Shown: in pieces, positions 18,215 through 26,574 of the stretch
Position numbering within the stretch: position 1 is the first letter of the stretch
Layout: each line of letters begins with the position of its first letter
From: Pseudochelatococcus sp050946405
GTDB taxonomy: Bacteria; Pseudomonadota; Alphaproteobacteria; Rhizobiales; Beijerinckiaceae
Length of the DNA stretch: 64,000 nt
Reading direction: 5' to 3'
Assembly: GCF_050946405.1 (NCBI RefSeq)
Contig: NZ_JBMNUS010000002.1
Location: 186,001-250,000 of the forward strand
Translations under genes and position numbers: made by a program
Notes under the pieces: model-generated
Database searches by the model: none
The model's input: the letters and a program-made list of their open reading frames with translations, nothing else
Told to the model about the DNA's origin: nothing

Positions 18215-19855
18215 ATGGGCGAGCGGCGGGAGTTCGGTGTGCGGGTGCGTGCGAATGCGGGGCAGGGCGAGGAGCAGGAGGAGGTTTTCGCCTTCCTTTC
18301 ACGCCCTGAAAGTTACGCCGGAGCGGACGGGGCGGCGGCGGATGTCCGGCGCATCGATACCCATGGCGCGGTCGTCTTTCTGGCTGGCGGCGATGTCTAC
18401 AAGGTCAAGCGGGCGGTTTGCTATTCCTTCATGGATTTTTCCACGCGCGAGAAGCGGCGCGCGGCATGCGATTCCGAAATCGCGGTCAATCGCGCCAATG
18501 CGCCGGGCGTCTATCTCGGGGTGACGCCCATCGTGCGCATGCCGGAGGGGCTGGCGCTCGGGGCCGACATCGCGCCCGGCGGCGAAGTGCCGGATGGCGC
18601 CGACGTCGTTGAATGGGCGGTGCATATGCGCCGGTTCGACGAGAATGCGACGCTCGACAGGCTGGCCGAACGCGGCGCGCTGCCGGACGACGTGACGGCC
18701 AGGCTCGCCGGCATGGTGGCGCGCGCCCATGCGTCGGCGCCGGTGGCGGCCGACCCGGCCGCGTCTGTCGATGCGCTCGGCCGCTATATCGACCGCAACG
18801 CGGAGGGCCTCGCCACCCGGCCGGGGCTTTTTTCGGTGGAGGAAGTGAAGGCCGTGCGCGCCGCGAGCCGCGCCGCGCTCGATGCGCAGCGCCCCCTGCT
18901 GCTGTCGCGCGCCGGTGCGGGGTTCGTGCGCCGCTGCCACGGTGACATGCACCTGCGCAATATCGCGCTCATCGACGGCGCGCCGGTGCTTTTCGATGCC
19001 ATCGAGTTCGACGAGAGCATCGCGACCGTCGATATCCTTTACGATCTCGCCTTCCTGCTCATGGATCTGTGGGACCGGGGCCTTGAGGGCGTCGCCAACG
19101 GTGTGCTGAACCGCTATCTGTGGGCGCGCGGCGAGGAGGCGGATGTCGCGGGGCTTGCGGCGTTGCCGCTGTTCCTGAGCATTCGCGCGGGGGTGCGCGC
19201 CATGGTGACGGCTGCCGCCTTGCCGCATCTCGAAGGCGATGCGCGCGCGAAGGCGGAACGGGAGGCGCGCGGTTATCTCGCGCTCGCCGGTGCGTTCATC
19301 GCGCCCGCTCCCGTGCGGCTCGCCGCGATCGGAGGGCTGTCGGGCACGGGCAAGAGCACGCTGGCCGCCATGCTCGCGCCCCGCATCGGCCGCCCGGTCG
19401 GCGCGGTGCATCTGCGCAGCGATATCGAACGCAAGAACCTCTTCGGCGTCGCCGCCACGGAACATCTGCCGTCCTCCGCCTATACGCGCGACGTGACCCT
19501 GCGCACCTATGCGCGCCTGCGCCGGCTCGCGGCGCTGGCGCTCGATGCCGGGCAGAGCGTGATTGCCGACGCGGTGCATGCGGCGCCGGAGGAACGGGAG
19601 GCGATCCGCCGGGTTGCCGAGGACGCCGGCGCGCGCTTCGACGGCCTGTGGCTGGAGGCGCCCCAGGCGGTGCTGGAGGCGCGGGTCGAGGCGCGTACCG
19701 GCGACGCCTCGGACGCCGGCGCAGACGTGGTGCGCGCGCAATCCGCTTACGATACCGGTGCGATCGACTGGCGCAGACTGCGGACGGGAGGAACGCCGGA
19801 CGAAGTGGCCGCGGCGGCCGCCCCGCTGCTCGGCATCGGGGAGGGGGCGGCGTGA
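18215..19855 (+). CDS. APH-like kinase fused to a P-loop nucleotide kinase domain
   Basis: A 546-residue fusion. The N-terminal part (about 20-330) is an aminoglycoside-phosphotransferase-like kinase with catalytic loop CHGDMHLRN (about 242-250) and metal-binding FDAIEFDE. The C-terminal part (about 365-520) is a P-loop domain with Walker A GGLSGTGKST, like zeta-toxin/gluconate-kinase proteins. The architecture is a known conserved bacterial type (bifunctional APH/ATP-binding protein) without an established substrate. It lies 102 bases upstream of the PhoU/DUF47-like gene on the same strand and may be co-expressed with it. Confidence 0.82.
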   Translation: MGERREFGVRVRANAGQGEEQEEVFAFLSRPESYAGADGAAADVRRIDTHGAVVFLAGGDVYKVKRAVCYSFMDFSTREKRRAACDSEIAVNRANAPGVYLGVTPIVRMPEGLALGADIAPGGEVPDGADVVEWAVHMRRFDENATLDRLAERGALPDDVTARLAGMVARAHASAPVAADPAASVDALGRYIDRNAEGLATRPGLFSVEEVKAVRAASRAALDAQRPLLLSRAGAGFVRRCHGDMHLRNIALIDGAPVLFDAIEFDESIATVDILYDLAFLLMDLWDRGLEGVANGVLNRYLWARGEEADVAGLAALPLFLSIRAGVRAMVTAAALPHLEGDARAKAEREARGYLALAGAFIAPAPVRLAAIGGLSGTGKSTLAAMLAPRIGRPVGAVHLRSDIERKNLFGVAATEHLPSSAYTRDVTLRTYARLRRLAALALDAGQSVIADAVHAAPEEREAIRRVAEDAGARFDGLWLEAPQAVLEARVEARTGDASDAGADVVRAQSAYDTGAIDWRRLRTGGTPDEVAAAAAPLLGIGEGAA

Positions 19856-19957
19856 GGGCGGTCGTTATCCGTTTGTGACGGTTTTGCGTATGATATCCGG
19901 CAACGCGGCTGTCATCGGAATCGCCTAGATCTGCTGTTTCGGAAGGAGGTGCGCATC

Positions 19958-21904
19958 ATGACTGTCAAGACCGGTATCGTCGAGCATCTCGGGGAGAAGG
20001 CGGTTCTCGTGCCGGATCTGCTGACCGCCGCCCTGCAAGCCAACGATCGGGCGAAGCTGCGCATGACGGTGTTGCAGGAAGCGGTTGCGCATGCGCGCCA
20101 CCCGGAAACCGGCGTGCGCAGCCTTGCGGGCGAGTTCCGGGCGGCGGGACTGGACGATTCGCTGTTCGAGGAGAGCGTGAGGGAGGCACGGCTGCTGCCG
20201 GGCGGCGCGGTGCTGGTGCCCGGCGCGGCGCAGCTTGTCGCTGGCCTGCATGCGGATATCGGCGAGATGATCGCCCCGCTCGACGCGGTGGGCGATGCCG
20301 CCACGGAGGGTTTTGCCGCGAGGCTCGGGCAATTGCGGCTCGGAGACCTGTCCGGCGATCACGTCGGCGATGCGGAAATCGCCCTTCTCACCTCGGCCCA
20401 GCGCGAGGGTGGCGACACGGCGCATCTGCTGGTGATGGATTTGCACAAGGCGCTCAACCGGCTGTCCGCGGAGATCGCCGTCGAGACGCTCGCGGGGGCG
20501 CATGTCCTGCATATCGCGCCGGAGGACCGGCCGCGCATCCGCGCCTTCATGCGCGGCGTCGACCGCACGCGCGGGCTCGCCTTCGGTCATCCGGGGCTCG
20601 GCACGACTGCCGCGCGCAACGGCGCTCGGCTCATCATCCAGAACGATATCGGCACCACGGACGCGCACGTGATCATCGTCACCGTCGAGGCGGGCGTGGT
20701 GACGATCACCTATACCGACGTTCACCTGCGTCGGGCCAAGTTCTTCGTCGGTCTGTTCGACAGCTGGAAGATGGAGTGGGCCTCGCTTGCGGAGCGCAAG
20801 GCGCGCGGCCTTGCCGACGATGCGGCGTTCTTTCTGGTGACGGGGAGCTACGCCTCGCGGGACGAGGCGGATTGTCAGGCCTTTCTGGAATATCTCGGCT
20901 CGCGGCTCGTCTTCCTGATCGACTGGAACAAGGCGCGCAAGGCGCTGCAACCCTTCGTCAGCAAGGGGGACGCGGTGCGCCTGCTCCAGCGGGGCGCGGC
21001 GGAGGAATACGGCCATCGCGGCTTTCTGGAGCTCGGCGGGGCCGAGCTGTTGTTCGACGCGATCCAGCGCAGCGCGGAAGGGCGCATCCCCTACGGCACC
21101 CGGCTCGACACGGCGCTGGGGGCCTCGCAGGCGTATGACCTGCTGGCGCGCGTGATGCGCCTGTCGAGCAACGGCCTGGCGCAGCATCGCTCCGCCCGCC
21201 TGCTGCGTGACGAGGTGCGCGCCGAGCTCACGCAATGCGTGGTTTCGGTGGAGCGGGAAATTCTCGATATCGTGCTGCGCCAGCTCGGGCTGGCGCGCGG
21301 TCTCGCGAGCATGATCCAGGAGGCCGTTTCCGACGAGCACGGGCTCGACCGGGAGGCGGCGGGGCGCCTCAGCCAGCGCGCGAAGCACCTTGAGGCGAAG
21401 GCCGATGCGCTGGCGTTGCGGGCGCGGGAAATGGCCGAGGGGCCGATGGGGCGCGGGCTGCGCTATCTGCCCGTCGTGAACGGCGTCGAGGATGCGATCG
21501 ACGAGCTTGAAGAGGCCGCCTTCGTGCTCAGCATCGCGCCCGAGCACGTGGCGACGGCGGCGATCGCGCGTCCGCTGGGCGATCTTTCGCGCACGGCGGT
21601 GGAGTGCTGCTCGGGGCTCGTGCGCGCCGTCGCGGCGGCGTTGCAGGTGCCGGCCGGCAACCGGCGCGACATGGCCGATGCGCTGGAGGGCATCGAGGAC
21701 GCCGTGCAGGCCGAGAAGCTGGCGGACACCGCCCAGCGCGCGGCGATGGCGGGCTTCATCGCCGATATCGACAGCGCGCGCACGCTGACGGTGGGCGTCG
21801 AAACGGCGCGCGCCATCGAGAATTCCACCGATCATATCGCGCGCGCCGCGCTCGTCCTGCGCCGCTGCGTGCTGGACGAGCAGGCGCCGGTGGCCAGAGG
21901 CTGA
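19958..21904 (+). CDS. uncharacterised protein with PhoU/DUF47-like C-terminal region
   Basis: A 648-residue cytosolic protein I cannot assign to a known function. Residues 1-420 form a conserved-looking region with mixed strands and helices, including TTDAHVIIVTVEAGVVTITYTD (about 230-250) and SRLVFLIDWNKARKAL (about 315-330). Residues 420-640 are helical and resemble the PhoU-like DUF47 fold, with repeated short helices ending IENSTDHIARAAL. DUF47 proteins usually regulate phosphate transporters. An excellent ribosome binding site (AGGAGGT, 7 bases away) fixes the ATG at 19958 over a GTG at 19949. The truncated dikinase gene follows 12 bases after its stop, so the two are probably one operon and perhaps one complex. 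Confidence 0.75.
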   Translation: MTVKTGIVEHLGEKAVLVPDLLTAALQANDRAKLRMTVLQEAVAHARHPETGVRSLAGEFRAAGLDDSLFEESVREARLLPGGAVLVPGAAQLVAGLHADIGEMIAPLDAVGDAATEGFAARLGQLRLGDLSGDHVGDAEIALLTSAQREGGDTAHLLVMDLHKALNRLSAEIAVETLAGAHVLHIAPEDRPRIRAFMRGVDRTRGLAFGHPGLGTTAARNGARLIIQNDIGTTDAHVIIVTVEAGVVTITYTDVHLRRAKFFVGLFDSWKMEWASLAERKARGLADDAAFFLVTGSYASRDEADCQAFLEYLGSRLVFLIDWNKARKALQPFVSKGDAVRLLQRGAAEEYGHRGFLELGGAELLFDAIQRSAEGRIPYGTRLDTALGASQAYDLLARVMRLSSNGLAQHRSARLLRDEVRAELTQCVVSVEREILDIVLRQLGLARGLASMIQEAVSDEHGLDREAAGRLSQRAKHLEAKADALALRAREMAEGPMGRGLRYLPVVNGVEDAIDELEEAAFVLSIAPEHVATAAIARPLGDLSRTAVECCSGLVRAVAAALQVPAGNRRDMADALEGIEDAVQAEKLADTAQRAAMAGFIADIDSARTLTVGVETARAIENSTDHIARAALVLRRCVLDEQAPVARG

Positions 21905-21916
21905 GGAGTTTTCGCG

Positions 21917-23530
21917 ATGAGCGATACGGAAATGCGTCCCGTGCTGATCGGCCGGTCGGTGTCCGGCAAGACCGCAGCGGCGGAAGAGGGCGTCAGCGCC
22001 CGCGAGATCGGTTCCAAGGCGGCGCAGTTGCGGGTGATGAGCCTGCTCGGGTTGCGCGTCCCGCCTGCCTTCGTGCTGCCCACGGCGCTTTGCGGTCCCG
22101 TCAACCGGGACGATCCCGACGCCCTGCGCCGGGTGCGCGTGGCGTTGGCGGCGGGCATCCGCTTTCTCGAGCAGGAGACGGGGCGCGCTTTCGGCGATTC
22201 CCGCCGGCCGCTGCTCGTCTCCGTGCGCTCGGGGGCCGAACGGTCGATGCCGGGCATGATGGAGACGGTGCTCAACGTCGGGCTCGGCGAGGGGGCGGTG
22301 CACGGCCTGATGCGGCTCTATGGCGACCCGCGCCTTGCGTGGGACAGTTGCCGGCGCTTGCAGCAGGGGTACGGCGAGGTCGTGGCCGGCATCGGCAAGG
22401 AGCTGTTCGAGACGCGCCTTTCGGCGCTCGTCGCCGAGGAGGGCGTCACGGCCGATACGGATCTCGATTCGGAATCGCTGGAAAGGCTCGTGGCCGATTA
22501 CGGCCGCGCGATGCAGGGCATAGGCAAGCCGCTGCCGGCGAACCCGGTCGAGCAGCTCGAACGGGCGGTCATCGCGGTCTATCGCTCGTGGGAGGCGCCG
22601 AAGGCGCGCGAGTATCGCCGTCTGAACCATTTCGAGGATCTGTCGGGCACGGCCGTGACCGTGCAGGCGATGGTGTTCGGCAACGCCGGCGGCGCGTCGG
22701 GGGCCGGCGTGGCCTTCTCGCGCGATCCGGCGACGGGCGCGCCGGGCGTTTATGCGGACTTCCTGTTCGATGCGCAGGGTGAGGATGTCGTTTCCGGCCG
22801 CAGGCTTCCGGGCGATCTGTCGTTGCTGGAGCGCCGCCTGCCGCAGGTGGCGCGGGAACTGGTGGCCGGCATCGCGCAGCTCGAAGCCGCGCAAAAGGAC
22901 ATGCAGGACGTCGAGTTCACCGTCGAGGGCGGCGTGCTGTACTTCCTGCAGACGCGGGCCGCCAAGCGCACGCCCCGCGCGGCGCTGAAGGTGGCGGTCG
23001 ATCTCGTCCAGTCCGGGCTTCTCACGCCCGCCGAGGGCAAGGCGCTTCTGGCGGGCGTCGATCTCGACAAGATCGTGCTCACGCGCTTCGCCGGCGAGGA
23101 AACGCCGGTGGCGACCGGCATTCCGGCCTCGCCCGGCACCGTTGCCGGGCGGGCGGCCTTCGACAGCGAGACGGCGACGCAACTGGCCGGGCGCAACGAG
23201 CCGGTGATCCTGATCCGGCACGATATCGCAACCGACGATGTGGCCGGCATCGCCGCCGCGACGGGCACGCTGACGGCGGCCGGCAACCGCACGGCGCACG
23301 CCGCCGTGGTGGCGCGCCAGCTCGGGCGCGCCTGCGTCGTGGGCTGCCGCGCGCTGACCCTGTCGGAGAAGGACGGCAAGACCGTCGCGGAGATCGGCGG
23401 GCATGCCCTGTCGGCGGGTGACTGGCTGTCGATCGACGGTGGAACGGGTGCGGTCTATGCCGGCCGGCGGGAGGTGGTGACGGTGCGGCCCGAGACCGAA
23501 CTCGCCGTCGTCGCGGGCTGGAGCGAATGA
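21917..23530 (+). CDS. truncated pyruvate phosphate dikinase-like protein (ATP-grasp plus phosphohistidine domain)
   Basis: A 537-residue relative of pyruvate phosphate dikinase. The N-terminal ATP-grasp part has VSVRSGAERSMPGMMETVLN (about 101-120) and the PPDK segment YFLQTRAAKRTPRAAL (about 352-367). The swivelling domain keeps the phosphorylated His461 in NRTAHAAVVARQLG. It ends right after this domain; the PEP/pyruvate-binding TIM barrel (about 350 residues in PPDK) is absent, and the next gene is on the other strand. It could phosphorylate its own His from ATP, but the acceptor must be something other than bound pyruvate. The close upstream DUF47-like gene is the obvious candidate partner. 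Function is inferred, not known. Confidence 0.82.
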   Translation: MSDTEMRPVLIGRSVSGKTAAAEEGVSAREIGSKAAQLRVMSLLGLRVPPAFVLPTALCGPVNRDDPDALRRVRVALAAGIRFLEQETGRAFGDSRRPLLVSVRSGAERSMPGMMETVLNVGLGEGAVHGLMRLYGDPRLAWDSCRRLQQGYGEVVAGIGKELFETRLSALVAEEGVTADTDLDSESLERLVADYGRAMQGIGKPLPANPVEQLERAVIAVYRSWEAPKAREYRRLNHFEDLSGTAVTVQAMVFGNAGGASGAGVAFSRDPATGAPGVYADFLFDAQGEDVVSGRRLPGDLSLLERRLPQVARELVAGIAQLEAAQKDMQDVEFTVEGGVLYFLQTRAAKRTPRAALKVAVDLVQSGLLTPAEGKALLAGVDLDKIVLTRFAGEETPVATGIPASPGTVAGRAAFDSETATQLAGRNEPVILIRHDIATDDVAGIAAATGTLTAAGNRTAHAAVVARQLGRACVVGCRALTLSEKDGKTVAEIGGHALSAGDWLSIDGGTGAVYAGRREVVTVRPETELAVVAGWSE

Positions 23531-23568
23531 AGCATCTTGAAACGCAGAAATAATTCGGGCTTTTGATT

Positions 23569-24453
23569 TCAACCGGAATGCGCTTCAGTCGGCGCGGTTT
23601 CGGCCAGCGCCTTCTGAAGCGCGCGGAAATCCTGCCACGCAAGGCGCTTTTGCAGCGGCTGGCGCAGCAGATAGGCGGGGTGGAGCGTGGCGAGGGCGCG
23701 GATTTCGCGCCGGCCGGTGTGATAGGGAAACCAGCGCCCGCGCGTGCGCAGGATGCCTTCCCGCACGCCCAGCAGCGCCTGCGCCGAAGGGCCGCCGAGG
23801 CAGACGAGGATGTCGGGGTCGCACAGCTCGATCTGCCGTTCGATGAACGGATGGCAGGCGGCCGCCTCCTGCGGCGTCGGCGTGCGGTTGCCCGGCGGGC
23901 GCCACGGCACGACATTGGCGATGTAGGCGCCTGTCGCCCGCTCGATGCCGATGGCTTTGAGCATGCGATCGAGCAACTGGCCGGACCGGCCGACGAAGGG
24001 CAGGCCCTGGATGTCCTCGTCGCGGCCGGGCGCCTCGCCCACGAACATGACGCGCGCCTGCGGATTGCCGTCCGCGAACACCAGATTTCTGGCGGTGGCC
24101 TTCAATCCGCATCCATCGAAGGAAGCCAGCGCCGCGCGCAATTCGTCGAGCGTCGCCGCTGCCTGCGCCCGGTCGCGGGCGGCGCGCGCGACATCGCCGG
24201 CCGCCTCGTGTGCGGGCGGACCGCCGGCGGAAAGCCGCTGCGACGGGCGCGGTGCGGCTTCCCGCGCGGCCGCCGCTACCTGCGTCGCTGGCGCGCGCTC
24301 GCCGGCCGGCGCATCCCGCCGTGGCGGCGCGCTTTGCATGAAACGGTCCTGCGGCGTATCGGCGATGGTGCAATCGACACCCGCCTCGACGTAGAAATCG
24401 AGCAGGGCTTCGATGGCGGCATCCGTGACGCCGTGGGGAAAACTGTCGGACAT
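23569..24453 (-). CDS. uracil-DNA glycosylase, family 4-like
   Basis: Predicted DNA-repair enzyme that removes uracil from DNA. The 294 residues hold motif A GEAPGRDEDIQGLPFVG (about 138-155) and motif C LHPAYLLR near the C-terminus. Cysteines appear in FDGCGLK, ACHPFIE and ELCDPD, in positions compatible with the [4Fe-4S] site of family 4, though the first CxxC pair is incomplete. A non-conserved Ala/Arg-rich segment (about 35-95) separates a short N-terminal helix from the core. It converges on the dikinase-like gene. Confidence 0.88.
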   Translation of the reverse strand: MSDSFPHGVTDAAIEALLDFYVEAGVDCTIADTPQDRFMQSAPPRRDAPAGERAPATQVAAAAREAAPRPSQRLSAGGPPAHEAAGDVARAARDRAQAAATLDELRAALASFDGCGLKATARNLVFADGNPQARVMFVGEAPGRDEDIQGLPFVGRSGQLLDRMLKAIGIERATGAYIANVVPWRPPGNRTPTPQEAAACHPFIERQIELCDPDILVCLGGPSAQALLGVREGILRTRGRWFPYHTGRREIRALATLHPAYLLRQPLQKRLAWQDFRALQKALAETAPTEAHSG

Positions 24454-24505
24454 GCCGCCATTATAGTGCAGGCGGCGGACGAAGGAAACGCCCGCCGCGC
24501 GCCGC

Positions 24506-25456
24506 TCAGGGGCGCGGCGGGAGGGCGGCGCCTTCCTGCTCCGCCTCCTCGGCCCGCGCCGTCATGCGCGCCTGCGCCTGCTCGCGGAAGAACAGGAAGA
24601 TGCCCGCGCCGACGATGACGGCCGCGCCGAGAAGCGTCGTCGCCTTCGGCATCTCGTCGAAGAAGACGTAGCCGAACACCACCGCCCAGACGATCAGCGT
24701 GTACTGATAGGGGACGATGACGGAAGCCGGCGCGAGCTTCAACGCCCGGTTGACGCAAAGAAAGGCGGTCATCGAGACGATGCCGAGCATGCCGAGCGCG
24801 AAGAGATCCGGCATGTCGGGCATCACCCAGCCGAACGGCGCGGCGATCAGCCCGCAGATCAGTGCTGCCGCGACCTGCACGGTGACGAGTTGCACGTCGC
24901 CCGTGCCGCGCGACAGCCGTGTCGTCACCATCAGCCCGGAAAAGGCCAGGCTGCCGGCGAGCGCGATCAGCGACGGCCACGACAGCGTGGTGATGGAAGG
25001 CCCCAGCGCGATCAGCACGCCGACAAAGCCGATGAGCACCGCCGCCCAGCGCGTGGGCCCCACCCGCTCGCCGAGGAACAGCGCCGACATCGCCGTCACG
25101 TAGATCGGGCCGGCGAGGTAGAATGTCATGACATCGGCCAGCGGCAGATAGGCCACCGCCCAGTAGAACAGGGCCACGTCGGCCGTGCCGCAGAGGGCGC
25201 GCACGATCTGCACGCGCGGATGGGGGATGGCGCGAAAGGAGGCGAGCCCCTCGCGCCAGATGAAAGGGGCGAGCACGGCAAGCGCGGCGACCGAGCGAAT
25301 CAGCAGGATCTGCCCCACCGAATAGGTGGCGACCAGCCATTTGCCCATGACGTCGTTGATGCCGAAGACGAACAGTCCGAACACCATCAGGCCGATGCCT
25401 GCGAGCGTCGTGTTGCTCGCTCCCTGAGGGGAGCGGACGAGAGAGATGCCAGCCAT
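24506..25456 (-). CDS. EamA/DMT-family membrane transporter
   Basis: Inner-membrane transporter of 316 residues with ten hydrophobic segments in two EamA repeats, the second starting near residue 165. Members export amino acids or metabolites; the substrate here is unknown. The C-terminal tail is charged (ARAEEAEQEG). The ATG at 25456 (MAGISLVRSPQGASN) fits the family N-terminus better than a TTG 22 codons upstream, although no ribosome binding site is obvious. Confidence 0.85.
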   Translation of the reverse strand: MAGISLVRSPQGASNTTLAGIGLMVFGLFVFGINDVMGKWLVATYSVGQILLIRSVAALAVLAPFIWREGLASFRAIPHPRVQIVRALCGTADVALFYWAVAYLPLADVMTFYLAGPIYVTAMSALFLGERVGPTRWAAVLIGFVGVLIALGPSITTLSWPSLIALAGSLAFSGLMVTTRLSRGTGDVQLVTVQVAAALICGLIAAPFGWVMPDMPDLFALGMLGIVSMTAFLCVNRALKLAPASVIVPYQYTLIVWAVVFGYVFFDEMPKATTLLGAAVIVGAGIFLFFREQAQARMTARAEEAEQEGAALPPRP

Positions 25457-25570
25457 GATCGAGAGGACGTAAACCGCTGAAATCGAGGACACAATCGGGA
25501 CGATTGCCGTGCAATCAAGCACGCCGACTATGTCGGATTTACGGCTGTGCCGATAAGATGGGCAGAACGC

Positions 25571-26323
25571 CTAGCTGACCTGCAATAAACGCATTCGGTC
25601 GCCGTGAATGACGAGGCCGGAGAGGACTCCCCAGTTCACCACGCCGCTGTCGAGATCGATCCGGTGGGGGTTGCGGAAGTCGACCGTGCGGCGGGGAATA
25701 TGGCCGTGGATCACCGCCACCCCTTCCGGGTAGGGGCCGGGGCTGTCGAGCCAGGTGCGGCGGGTCCACATCAGGGTGTGCGGGTCCTGCCGGTCGAGCG
25801 GCAGGGCGGGATCGATGCCCGCATGCACGAACACGAGCTGCCCGGCGCGGTATATCACCGGCGTCGCCTCGATCCAGCGGGCGAGATCCTCGCCGAGGCG
25901 GGCGCGGAATTCCTCCGGCGTGATCCGCCAGGGATCGAGCCCCATCTGCTCGAACATGCCGTCGCCGCCGGCGTCCAGCCACCGTCCCAGCGCCCCCGGC
26001 AATCCGTGCAGATAGGCGAGAAGCCGGTCCTCGTGGTTGCCGCGCAGGGTGATGTTCGTCGCACCGGCGATGCCTTCGCGCGCGCGCACCAAAGCCTCCC
26101 GGTTGCCGGGGCCGCGATCGATGAGATCGCCGAGATGGATGACGGTGGCGTCGTGCGGGCCGATCTCGTCCAGCTCCCGCCCGATGGCGTCATGCATGGC
26201 GGCGAGCAGGCTGTCATGGCCGTGTACGTCGCCGATGACGGCGATCGGGCTTCCATCGGGAGCCGGCCGGATGGCGGGACGCCAGTCGAAACGGAGCGCG
26301 TTGTACCTGGACAGCATCTGCAT
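25571..26323 (-). CDS. calcineurin-like metallophosphoesterase (PrpA/ApaH type)
   Basis: A 250-residue phosphoesterase of the bacterial PPP serine/threonine phosphatase-like group. Dinuclear metal-binding motifs are GDVHGHDS (about 31), GDLIDRGPGN (about 65) and RGNHEDRLL (about 94), followed by VFVHAGID and VIHGHIPRR. Substrates in the family include phosphoproteins and diadenosine tetraphosphate; the sequence does not choose between them. It is divergent from ettA. The 250-base gap contains a twice-repeated GCAAGTGGGCTTGAA block near 26455-26485. Confidence 0.88.
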   Translation of the reverse strand: MQMLSRYNALRFDWRPAIRPAPDGSPIAVIGDVHGHDSLLAAMHDAIGRELDEIGPHDATVIHLGDLIDRGPGNREALVRAREGIAGATNITLRGNHEDRLLAYLHGLPGALGRWLDAGGDGMFEQMGLDPWRITPEEFRARLGEDLARWIEATPVIYRAGQLVFVHAGIDPALPLDRQDPHTLMWTRRTWLDSPGPYPEGVAVIHGHIPRRTVDFRNPHRIDLDSGVVNWGVLSGLVIHGDRMRLLQVS

Positions 26324-26574
26324 AGACGATCGAATCTTTGACTTGCGGCAATATTAGCGGCGATTCTGCCCTTTCATGCAAGCCATTGCTCCATATTTGG
26401 GATAATGTCGCCGCAGAGACGCAAGCGGGCCACGGGCGCAGGCGGTCCTGAAACGCAAGTGGGCTTGAAGAGCAAGTGGGCTTGAAGCGCAGGGCGCCGC
26501 CTGCTAACCCCTTCTTTCAGGAAACGTTCCCGAAGTCCGCCCGAGCGAGCGCGCATTTACCGACAGAGAGACGC

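Noticed and set aside
19925..23572. A 1,215-codon minus-strand open frame opposite the DUF47-like and dikinase-like genes
   Set aside because: The translation is Arg/His-rich without domains, while the plus strand has clear PPDK motifs and strong ribosome binding sites.
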